Assembly: GCA_946811185.2 (NCBI GenBank) | Contig: OX328097.1 | Span: 62,029,063 to 62,093,062, forward strand | Length of the DNA: 64,000 nt | Direction of reading: 5' to 3' | DNA from: Hippopus hippopus | Lineage: Eukaryota; Mollusca; Bivalvia; Cardiida; Cardiidae | Part shown: positions 10,903 to 21,300 of the stretch, in pieces | Numbering within the stretch: the first letter of the stretch is position 1 | Layout of the letters: each line of letters begins with the position of its first letter | Made by a program: the position numbers and the translations under genes | Notes under the pieces: model-generated | The model's input: only the letters and a program-made list of their open reading frames with translations | What the model was told of the DNA's origin: nothing | The model's database searches: none

Positions 10903-11133
10903 TTTCTTTCAATTCTTTAGCATACAATCCCGAGTTTTAACGACCCTGATAAAGATGTCTATAGAAAACATTGTGGGAAAGGAGAAAATGCTGGTATGCA
11001 GCATTTTCTCCTTTTCTCACAATGTTTTCTACCCTTCCAAGAACATTTTTAGATTGTTTTATTCACGTTTATTTTGTGGTCTACAAATGCTCTGATCTTG
11101 GACAAGTCTAAAATTTTATAGTATGGTAAAAAA
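10903..11133. mobile_element. MITE-B copy
   Basis: It contains ACAATCCCGAGTTTTAACGA, a strong palindrome (about 10964-11034) and the other end GACAAGTCTAAAATTTTATA. Confidence 0.8.
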
Positions 11134-11299
11134 ATAAATAGTTTTTCTTTTCTTTCCTTCAAAGGAAGCATTTGTTATTCAGTGTGCATGTGTTTTTCGT
11201 AGTTGCAAATTGGCAAGTGCAAGCGGTTTTTTTCCCGGTTTGCAGCAGAGTTCTTTGTAAAACAATTCCCATTCGAAAAGTATTTTCTCCTTCTGCCAC

Positions 11300-11500
11300 A
11301 GTGTTTCACTCTTAATTAAATAACAAACTTGAAGACTTGTCTAAATTAAAAGCGATGGTAAACAATTGAATTGAATTTGACTTTACAGATTTGAATTGTC
11401 TTTGAACATGTAGAAAACATTGTGGGAAAAGGAGAAAATGCTTACCTTCTTTTCCCACAAAGTTTTCAAAAGCCATGATTTTCCTTCAGGATCGTTAACG
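11300..11500. mobile_element. MITE-B copy fused to MITE-A
   Basis: The palindrome at about 11410-11472 has lost its loop region. At CAGGATCGTTAACGG the sequence passes into the MITE-A at 11497. Confidence 0.65.
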
Positions 11501-11665
11501 GTTGGGCTGCTAAGCCTTACTCTTTGACCTTTTTTTCGGACAGTGTAGATCAAGATCAGACTGCAGCAAAATTGCAGTCTGATCTCTGATCTACACTGTC
11601 TGATACGATATTTCTTTTCCAATGAAATCAACTTTCAAATCGCAATATTTGGGTTTCTACTCTTT
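11497..11665. mobile_element. MITE-A copy, truncated
   Basis: GGGCTGCTAAGCCTTACTC, then the palindrome at 11540-11600 (loop GCAGCAAAATTGC, changed but still palindromic). The far end is eroded. Confidence 0.7.
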
Positions 11666-11885
11666 AGTGAAAACTTTCGTGTCATATATTGTATTTCATG
11701 TGTCTATTTTTAGAAATGTTATGGGTAAAGAAATGTCGTAATTTAAGCTGGGGGGGGGGAATTATTTCCCCGTCACAGTGAATATTTTCCTCCTGCCGAA
11801 AATCTGGAACTACTTTTTTAAGGTTTTTAAGTTTTAAAAGTGGCATTCGTTGACAAAATAATCAGAGGAAATATTATATATAATT

Positions 11886-13092
11886 TATTTCATCAGCTTG
11901 TGGTCGGTCCGACGAATCACCGAAATACCCGAAATACCATCGAAACACCCGTATTTTTTATTGTTGGGTTCAAATAACTGACAAAAGTATGCAGGATTTT
12001 TTTCTTTCTTTTCTTTTTCAGAAAACATGCTTAATCATAGTATTAATCATAATTGAGAAGAGTGACGATGTTAGTATACACTGATCATTGATTTACGTTG
12101 AGAACAATCACCGAAACACTCGCGTGCCTGACCTGTTGTTACACACCGAAATACCCGATCTTGATGACGACAATCTAGACCTAAGATTTATCAATTTGAA
12201 ATTATCACTTATATTTCTTTTGAATGATAAACACACACAAAAGAGAGCGCTAATCCACTTCATTGGCGAAATAAGTAGACGGTGAGACCCAAATCAGACA
12301 TTACATGATGTAAGCCTCTGATCCGACAAACACACAAGTTTCTCGGCACGTTCTGTTCTCTTCTGTTCTGTTAAAGTGAAGCGATCATAAATGTTCGGCT
12401 AACATATTCAAATTTGTTTGATATGTAGGTTTGTCCTTGTTATTTTTCAAGTAATATGGTTATATTTATAATCTTATCGGCGAAATTGTAATTGTCTTAT
12501 CAATTTACGCCTGGTGCCGTGCTAACTAAACATTCAAAATGGCTGCCGGTTTTCTAATTTGGTGACGTTTTATCTCATATTTTCCAACTTAAAAATGGAA
12601 AGCTTTTTTTTCTAGCATACTTATGGATAAATTTCAGACACATCAATCTTGTACAAAAACAACTGAAGGGAGATTGCGGAGGTATAATCCCTGAATTGAC
12701 CAATTTTAGTACGTGGAGCGGGTATTTTGGTGGACATTTACAGCACGGTAGGCTATTCCGGTGCACATTCTTCACGGCGGGCCTCAATAACATGTTGCTG
12801 TTTTGACATTAGGTTTAACACTAACCCTCCTTCATAAATGAAATTACAGTTTGGTCATAAACCACAACTTCAGTTATCGTAATAACTAAAAAAATACGGG
12901 TATTTCGGTGTTTCGGTGGTATTTCGGTATTTCGATGATTCGTCGGACCCGCTTGTGGTTAATATTGGGAAATATTTGCCTCAAAAGGGAAAAGTCTGCG
13001 AAAATAACGAGTGCCTTACGGCACTCGTTATTTTCGCATACCTTTCCCTTTTTCGGCAAATACTTCCCCATATTAACCACAAGCTGATGAAA
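11886..13092. mobile_element. Palindromic MITE interrupted by a 1-kb transposon
   Basis: The outer arms match as inverted repeats: TTTCATCAGCTTGTGG at 11888-11903 and CCACAAGCTGATGAAA at 13077-13092. After removing the insert at 11904-12950 the element is one long hairpin (TTAATATTGGGAAATATTTG; core CGAAAATAACGAGTGCC/GGCACTCGTTATTTTCG). No coding capacity. Confidence 0.8.
11904..12950. mobile_element. Non-autonomous TIR transposon, 8-bp target duplication
   Basis: A 1047-bp element bounded by a perfect direct duplication GCTTGTGG (11896-11903 and 12951-12958). Its inverted ends of about 55-60 bp begin GGTCCGACGAATCA and contain CACCGAAATACC-type repeats, continuing to ACCCGTATTTT. An 8-bp duplication points to a hAT-type (or P-type) transposase; this is inference. 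Weak open frames inside (for example 12088-12285) do not look like transposase. Confidence 0.8.
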
Positions 13093-13188
13093 TAAACTCT
13101 ATGTATTCAGTAGTTTCAAAGGTGAAAACACGGGATTGAGGTAAAGGGTGAAGATGCATTCTTATTAGACCGCAATTTCTTTTTTTTT

Positions 13189-13385
13189 TTTTACCCTTTA
13201 CCACACCATTCTGAGTGGGCCTCAGAAAAGAAGCCTTTTCTAAACTTGGTGTGAAAAGGAGAGTATGCTGCGAACCAGCATTTTCTCCTTTTCACACAAA
13301 GTTTGCTACCTTATCAAAGACTTAGGACACATTTAAATTGTCGTCTGCTAATGCTTTGGACATTTTTGTGGTGTGATAAAGAGCT
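13189..13385. mobile_element. MITE-B copy with co-varied palindrome arms
   Basis: TTACCCTTTACCACACCATT at the left, GTGGTGTGATAAAGAGC at the right. The arms read GGTGTGAAAAGGAG and CTCCTTTTCACAC: the family GTGGGA has become GTGTGA in one arm and TCACAC in the other. Confidence 0.8.
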
Positions 13386-13408
13386 ACAAGTATTTGCAGA
13401 CGATGTAT

Positions 13409-13621
13409 ATAACTCTTTCACTACTGAATAAATAAATTGAATTTTCTCAAAGGCTATAAGTACATTTCCTCTGCAAGATCAAGAGACTGTTCGGTCATAA
13501 TCGAAAATATAGCAGTGGACAGTGTAGATCAGAGATCAGACTGCACGTTCTGTGCAGTTTGATCTTGTTCTACACAATCCACAAAAGCTTCTGGTGTCGT
13601 CTATGGTTGGGAAAGAGTTAA
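13409..13621. mobile_element. MITE-A copy
   Basis: Left AACTCTTTCACTACTGAATA, right TTGGGAAAGAGTTAA, palindrome at 13515-13577. Confidence 0.7.
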
Positions 13622-13689
13622 ATGTGGCTGTACAGCTATGTATTGACTTTAGCTAGATCTAGATAAAATTGAGACAAGAAGAATATAGC

Positions 13690-13780
13690 TGGAGTGTGAG
13701 ATGAAAAAAAAAAAACATTGTGGGAAAGGAAGAAATGGTTTCCTCCTTTTCCCACAATGTTTCTACAGCCTTTTAACTTC
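13690..13780. mobile_element. MITE-B fragment
   Basis: Only the palindrome survives: CATTGTGGGAAAGGAAGAAA, short loop, CCTTTTCCCACAATG. Confidence 0.55.
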
Positions 13781-13833
13781 TATAAATGCAGAAATACGCG
13801 TACCTGCATATACTTGTATTTCTAATGACATTT

Positions 13834-13945
13834 CTTTATACAATACAATACAATACAGTACAATATATTTTTTATTTTTTTTTTTTTATTTGCCATAAAT
13901 GTACACATCAGTACAAAAGCAAAATAACAAGTAAATTAAACAAAA
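13834..13945 (-). mobile_element. Possible retroposon tail with AATAC repeat
   Basis: A run of AATAC units (13840-13865) followed by a T-rich tract resembles an inverted 3' retroposon tail. Confidence 0.3.
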
Positions 13946-14249
13946 GGCACGGTGTAAAGTACATATTAGTTAGTTCTTTATTAGTTTTCTTAATTATTCC
14001 GGTCCGTAGCTAGTACTACTTATAGATATTGCAATTCCCCGCAGGTTTGGATCAGACACACAAAATTGAAAACAGTGTAGGACAAAGTCAAGTTGTATGT
14101 ATGTGCAGTATGATCCCGACCTACAGTATTTCGCAAACAAAAAGGGGAAATGCCTTTTTCTTTGAAATGATCAATCATACGCCAATGAACTGCTATGCAC
14201 GTTGAGAACGCACGTAGACACACGTAGACGATTGAATACAAAAAGTTAC

Positions 14250-14487
14250 TTAACTCTTTGTCACACAACAAAATTATAGACAGATTCAAAGTGGAAGCAT
14301 TTCCATAAGGACATAGTAAATGCGGCAAAAGTAATGGGATTTGTCTGTAAAAGAAAAGAAAACATTAAAACTGTGTGGGAAAAGAAGAAAATGCTGGTAA
14401 CCGGCATTTTCCCCTTCTCCCACAATGTTTTCAAAAGCTTTCTTGCTAAGGGTCGTTAAAACTCCGGATTGTGTGGTAAAGGGTTAA
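14250..14487. mobile_element. MITE-B copy
   Basis: TTAA at 14250-14253 and 14484-14487; palindrome at about 14359-14430. The right TTAA doubles as the left TTAA of the next copy. Confidence 0.85.
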
Positions 14488-14695
14488 CTCTTTAAAAGAC
14501 GACAAGCTTTTAGATTCGTCAAAGTTGAAAGACGACAAATTAAATGAGATTTAGATTTTTCTTAAAAAGGGAAGAAAAACATTGAGGAAAAGGGGAAAAA
14601 AATGCTGATTTCTAACATATTCTCCCTCTTCCAAAATGTTTCCAAAAGCGTTATACTTCAGGGTCGTTTAACCACGGGACTGTGTGCTACAAAGT
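14484..14695. mobile_element. MITE-B copy in tandem
   Basis: TTAACTCTTTAAAAGACGAC directly continues from the previous copy. The palindrome is partly decayed; the right end is GACTGTGTGCTACAAAG. Confidence 0.7.
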
Positions 14696-14759
14696 AGGAA
14701 AAGAATAAGAACTGTATCGAGTTTCAACCTTGCGTAGAAAAAAACTTTTTTAGAGTTAA

Positions 14760-14776
14760 GGTAAGACCTGTGTAAT
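14760..14776 (+). repeat. Left 17-bp TIR of the 10.7-kb transposon
   Basis: GGTAAGACCTGTGTAAT, preceded by TTAA. It matches the right end over 17 of 17 bases plus TTAA; similarity stops beyond that. Confidence 0.85.
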
Positions 14777-14865
14777 ACACTTCCGGTTATTTCGACATAT
14801 TTCGTCCTTTACCGTCATGTTCGCTGCATTCCGAATATGCAACGAAGTCTTACGTAATTCCGAAC

Positions 14866-15385
14866 ATGGTACCCTGCTTTGAATGTAAAACTCGTGCGAA
14901 CGCGGAAAACCAGTGCTTGATCCGGGTATTCAAAATGGCGTTGCGAGGTGCGAAAGGCCGATATGTGAAAACGAAACCAACTAATAAAACGAATAAACTG
15001 CTGCGGACAATAAGGTTGGATCATAATTACACTACTAAAAAACCAGTTCTACATGCAGAAGGTTTGAAAGACGACTATCGAACTGAAGAAGAAATAAACT
15101 TGCCTAGAAAAGTAAGCCGAGATGGATGGAGGGTTGGGCGGCGTATCGTGGAGTTTGGTGTCTTACTGGACAATCTTGAATTTTGTGAGAAATGTGGGCT
15201 TGGACCTGTGTCTTTGACTAAATATTCTATTGTTGGGGAGTTAAGAAAGGGTTTATCCGGATTCTTCTACGTAAGATGTAGTAATGGTGACTGTGGACAT
15301 ATAAATCGAGTCACTTACGGAAAGACACACCGCCTGAAAGCAAAAGGCATGCCTTGCTTCACCATAAATACAAAACTTGGTATCG
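14866..15385 (+). CDS. Fusion gene exon 1
   Basis: Basic N-terminus, then GWRVGRRIVEFGVLLDNLEF and the zinc-binding Cys pairs. It ends with the donor GTAAGT after ...KLGI plus one base; the next exon supplies CC to complete Ala. Confidence 0.85.
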
Positions 15386-18300
15386 GTAAGTAATAGATTT
15401 TAGTTGAGATTTTCTGTTACTGCACTGAATATATATAGCTGTAGAAAACATTGTGAGAAAAGTAGAAATTGCTTGTAACAAGTAATCTCACCTTTTCTCA
15501 CAATGTTTTCTACCCCGTATCATATGGAACTTATTTTTAATTTTGAATGCACTTTAAAATGTCGTCTGCATTTTGTTTCAATTTGGCCAGTCTAAAATGT
15601 TGACATCTGGTAATGGGTTAAACAACATAAAGTCTTATTAGTGTTTCAGAATCAGGGTCTAAAGGGCCCACTGCCAAGTGCAGATGACAAAATAAATTTA
15701 TCCTGGGCCGTTTTTGAGTTGGATCGTTTTAACCCATGCCGTTTTGGAATTTGGGCATTTTGACCTGATAACAGTATGTCTTTTTTATTAAATCTGTCAT
15801 TTCTGATTGAGTACACATTTCCTCAAATAACAAGGTCAACAAATTTCAAACAGTTTTTTTGTTTGAGGCAAGTTTTCTATTTTTACAAAATGAAAGTAAT
15901 TGAAGACAACAAATTAGAAATGTGAAAAATTGTGTTTGGTTTTCTCCTTTTTCCATAATGTTTTCCTAACCCTTTCACTGCTGAGTCATTAAAACATGGA
16001 ACTGATCAGTAATGGGTTTATGCATTCCCTCATAAATCCCTTTCCCAAACAAGCCTTAGTTTTTACATGTCTGAGGAACAAGTCTTTTGAAAACACTGTG
16101 GGAAAAGGAGAAATTGCTCATAATGAGCAATATCTCCTTTTCCCACAGTGTTTTCCATCCGTTTGGAGAGTTTTCTGCTGCTTTAATAGAATTTGAAATT
16201 GTCGTCTGTTAACTTTTTCAGTTTGGAATAGTCTAAAATTTGTCATTTGGGAAAGGGTAAAAGGGAAAATATGATTACTAACAGTTACACTGAAGGTACA
16301 TGTAGATCTAAGTATTTGCGGTTATATTACTATCCAGATACACAATTTCAAGTTTTTCTAATTTTTTATAAGTATTTCTATTGCCTTTTTCTTTTTTTTT
16401 ATACCCTCATATCGAAAGATCGGGGGCATATTGTTTTACCACTGTCTGTCTGTCTGCATAAACTTAACGTGAAAACTTAACATTTTCCCATTACTCCTAA
16501 ATTACTTTGGTTACAAGGCTCATATTTGATATGAAGGCACATCTCATCAATACACATCTGCTGGTACCATGGTCAAGGTCATCTGCAAAGGTCAAGGTCA
16601 AATATCAAGGCAACATTTCTCAAAATATGGCTGATTTGGGGGCATTAGTGTTTCAAAAACACATCTTGTTTTTTTTGTAATTATGCGACCTTTTACATGA
16701 TACCACGGCAGGTCAAAAAATTGTTAGTAAAAGATTAATTTTCTCATTTGTGGGGAAATTTTAATTGTAAATTACGTGTGGGGTGAAGGTATTTTTTATA
16801 TAGAAAATATTTCATGTAATGTCATACGTTTACTTAGCACATTCATCTTCACTCAAAGTACATACAGTAGTTGAACTCTTTACCAATCGACAAATTTTAG
16901 ACTCTTGAAGCCTTCCATATTGAAAGCATCTGCAACCAACAATTTGAGGACTGGTTCTAACAAGTTGCTGTTCCTTGATGGAATGATTTGCGAGAAAAAT
17001 AGGAATTGCTCATTCTGACAATCCCACAATATTTTCAAATGATTTCTACATGTGCAAATTTTTAAGGGACTTTACAGGAAATAGTCCTTTATTCATGGAA
17101 AAATCGCTTTGATCTGCATGAATATCATTTTGAACTTTGTTTCTATTCAGCCATGATAGATAGTGTTGGAGGTTCCGGGAAGGTGAACAACGTTCTCTCC
17201 ACCCTAAACATTGCCCCAGTAAATAGGAAGAATCTGCAAGATATGGAAAGGCGTGCAGGGACTTTTGTAGGCTCTTTTGCTGGAAAATCTATGGACACAG
17301 CTGCCAAAGAGACTTTTCAAAAAGAAATGAGGTAATACACATTTTAATATACATCTAACAGGGTAGTGTAGACATGTATGGGCTGGCAATTTCCGTCAGA
17401 CACATAGGTTTTGTTGAAAGGGGAATTCAGGTTAGAGATACAATGAGAGGTAAGCCTGTGAGATGGCTGTTTGAATCCAGTTTAAATTATAAATAGTTTA
17501 CACTGGGCATGTCACAGCAGCCATTATGATCCACTGGTAGATAACTGGCCTTGCATGTGAGAGGTTCTGGGTTTGATTCTAGGGTGTGACTATTTCCATT
17601 TTCTGACCATTCTCATGTCCTTTTTCAATGTTTTATTGATAACTTTTTAAAAATCATGGGGTTTTTTTTGTATATAGTAAAATATATTACTTTTCTACAG
17701 TGATATTTCCCAAGAGGAGTCCAAAATGGCAGAAGCGAACATGAATGGTGTTATTGAAGATCTGGGTGTGGCAACATTACCAGATGCATCACCAACAATA
17801 AAGTAAGTTACTGCTGCACAAAATTTAGTGCAAAATTGTACAGTAATTACTTGTCCCACATCCAGGCAAATTTCAGATAGTACAAGTGTTAACAATAGTT
17901 GGTGACCAAATGTACATTTTTATTCCAATTTATAATTTGTAAGTTTATTAAAAAAAAGTCTTGGTAAATGTATCACTTTGTTTGGCATAGTCTGTACTAT
18001 TTCATGCTGCTTAAAAGTAGAGCATGTAGTGGCCGTTTTGTCTGTCTGTCCTGTTTTCCATGGGTCATAATTTTGTTTAGAGCATGACTTGAAAAGTATA
18101 AGGGGTATCAACATGAAACTTCAATGGTAGATAGATCACATAGAGGAGAAGTGCAGTGTGTAAGAACTACAACTTTTGGTGGCTCAATTCAGGAGTTACT
18201 GATTTGGGAGCATTATCCGGTACTACCTGTGCTTGTTTTAGTTACAGTTTATGAACTAATTTTGAAACACTTGCAGGTCTATCATACAACGGTCATTGAC

Positions 18301-21300
18301 AGCAAGTAATGAAACGGAATCTACTGAAGAGCCATCTCCCTCACCACATAGATGTAGAAGTAGAATGAATCAAATCCTCTTTTGTAACAATAGAAACACA
18401 ACCATCAAGAAAAATCTTCTATCCAAGTACAAAGTTAAGAGTCGTTTTGGCATGTCTTGCTCTTCTGATACAGGTTGGCAGAAACGTGGATTTGACAGCC
18501 TCACGTGTGAGCCCTTTTCTTCTGTTTGTGTTTTTATCAACACCCCTCTCCTTCTCCCTATTCATTTGTCTTTCACCAATGGGCTCCGTCTATATGAGAA
18601 AGTGGTCATTAGCTTGGAAAGAATGTTGACTGTGGTTCCAGTGAGGAAATACCAGAATTGAGGACCACGTTGACAGGTGCACTGACCTGTCATATGGCTG
18701 AAATATCATTCAAAAGGCATAAAACTCATATCAACCATCCAACCTGTCCTCCTCTTTTCCATAATAAAATTTGAGGGGTTGAAAACAGATAATGGTGGTC
18801 TGTCTGTCCTTCAGTAGACACAATTTTGTGTGTGTTTCTCCTCCAATATTTTTTGGCACATTTTCCAGAAATTTTTAGGAATCCTATCTACAAAGGAAAG
18901 GTCTAAATTCCAGATAAATATTCAATATCTCTTGGCTTAGAGATGAATTTTTAGCTTAGCTGTTTTTGAAGAAAATATCAAGGTGTTATCATAGCCCTGT
19001 CCTAGGCGGTGTCTGCTTTATGCAGAAAATTTTACACTAGGTGATATTTTTGTAATTACAAAGGAGATTTACTTCAAACTTGGGGCCTTTGTTCATGATC
19101 AGAAGAGAAGCCATACTACAAGGGCAGGTAACTCTCAACACAATGCCAGAGTTATGTCCCTTGATAAACTTATAATTTTCACAGAAAATGCACCCACATG
19201 CGATGACTTGTTATTTTTATAGCATTTGTCACGACAAAGCATTTAATTAACCTGTAACCTTGTCCTGTAGGGGAGAGGCAAGGTAAAGGTTAGCCCCAAG
19301 GCTACAGTTCTATAGTCAAAATATATCTCTTTCAGCTCATACATTCTTTATGAGTTCTTCGAAGCTGGGAAAGAAGGTTCTGAAGAGTGTCGTCAGCCAC
19401 CGACAGTGCTCAACATGCAATTGGTGGAGACGTCACCGTCCAGGCCAGCCAGTACGACAGCATAATTGTGTACGGAACCACTCCGGTAGTGCCCGTTCAA
19501 TGGAGAGCGAGAGTGGAGAGAAAGCCATACTGGATCTAGCAAAGGCAGGTACCCCAGTGGAAATCCTGGAAGGTGATGGTGACAATACTTTATTGGCCAG
19601 GCTAAAAAGCAAGCATGGAATCAGTTTGAAAAAGAGATATGACAAAAATCATGTGATTAAAAACTTAGGCAAGAGCTTGTATGGTTTACAAAATGAGAAA
19701 TGTATAAAGATAAGCAAGATAACAATTAGCCATATACAAAAGTGTGTCTCGTATGCCCTCTCCAAGAACAGTGGGGACTTAAAAGGCTTACAAGAGAATC
19801 TGAGAGCAATCATTCCTCATAATTTTGGTGATCACCAGTTGTGTCAACCAAGGTTTTGTGCTCATCTGCGTAATAAAGACGTATCCTACATTCACCGTTC
19901 ACTACCTCACAAGTCAAGCTTGACTGGTGAGACTCTTAGACAGCGGTTGGATGCCATTATGACACCTTTCATAGCCAAAGCAAGTCAGCTGGTTGAATTG
20001 GGATCCAGTCAACAATGTGAACATGCAAACCGTGAAGTGTCCCTCAAAGCTCCTAAAAACATCTATTATGGTGGAACTGAAGCATTAGACTATAGAGTGC
20101 AAGCCACTGCTGCTTTTATTAATGAAGGGAGGAACTATATAGTAGAGGTAAGCACAGTTGGAAAATTGTTCTAGTTTTGTTTGTTTTGTGTTACAATGTT
20201 TGAAAATTATATAGGTTGGTAAATGTTATGAAAACACTATATATGTTATTTGACACACACAAAAAAAAGACTTACAGCAGGCTATATAAGACTTGATGCC
20301 TCAGATGAGCATCCTTTGGTCCTCAGGGCCCTCTTGTTTTGTTTCTTTCATATAGCAATTGGAACTGACAAGTAATTATTCCAGATTTTAAAGAATGTTA
20401 CAAAATGTGAAGAATTTCAAATGCAGATGTTTTACAACAGATAAAAGTTCCAATTGCTGAATTTGAAAAGTTTGTTTCTGCTTGTTTGTTGTTTGCTTGA
20501 GTTTGAAACGTATTGTTTGCAGCCTGTTGATATCTGGCTTTTTTATAGTTTCACTGTTCTTTCATTTTTCAGTTACTCTTGTTTTACAGTCTAGTTACAC
20601 TGATGGATTGTCTTCTACCATTTCAAGTAAGTGTACAATCTTAAGGCTTTACAATGTTGCAAACATTGAAAATAACAGAAAATACATATCTTGCAATTTC
20701 AATGGTATTACAATACAGTATGTAAAATGACATCAGTAGTAATTCAGGTAAAATTACGAGTATTATACTTATTGTTGAACCATACTCATTACTGGCCTAC
20801 TGGCAGAGAGTTTGTCTTTGGATCAAGTGTCATGAGTTTAATCCTTTTATCCTTTTTTGAGTGCTCTTGGGCAATGCGCAATGATTTTACATTACTTCAG
20901 GCCACCCTGGTAGCTCAGTCAGTAGCTTATTAAACTTATGATCTTGAGGTTGGGAGTTGGATACCCGGGTGCAGCAGAACTTTTCTTCTTGCTATTTTTC
21001 ACCTCTCCCCTCTCATGTGAGAAAAGTAGTCTGTGACTATGGAAAGAGAGTTGTGTTAGTATTTGTGTGAGAAAGCCAGGAAAACCCGTGATTGTGACAG
21101 TGACTGGCACAATATGACCTAAGCTGTTAAAATTTGCGTTAAATCCCATTATAATCAATCAATCAATTGACATTGCCTCAATTCATTTGCCTCTCTCTCT
21201 CTCTCGTAAACATTGATTTGTATTTTTGTGAGAACTTATTTCGCAATCAAGAATGAATGAATAAGTGCGAACTGTAAACTATGTTAAAAATGTGTATTTC

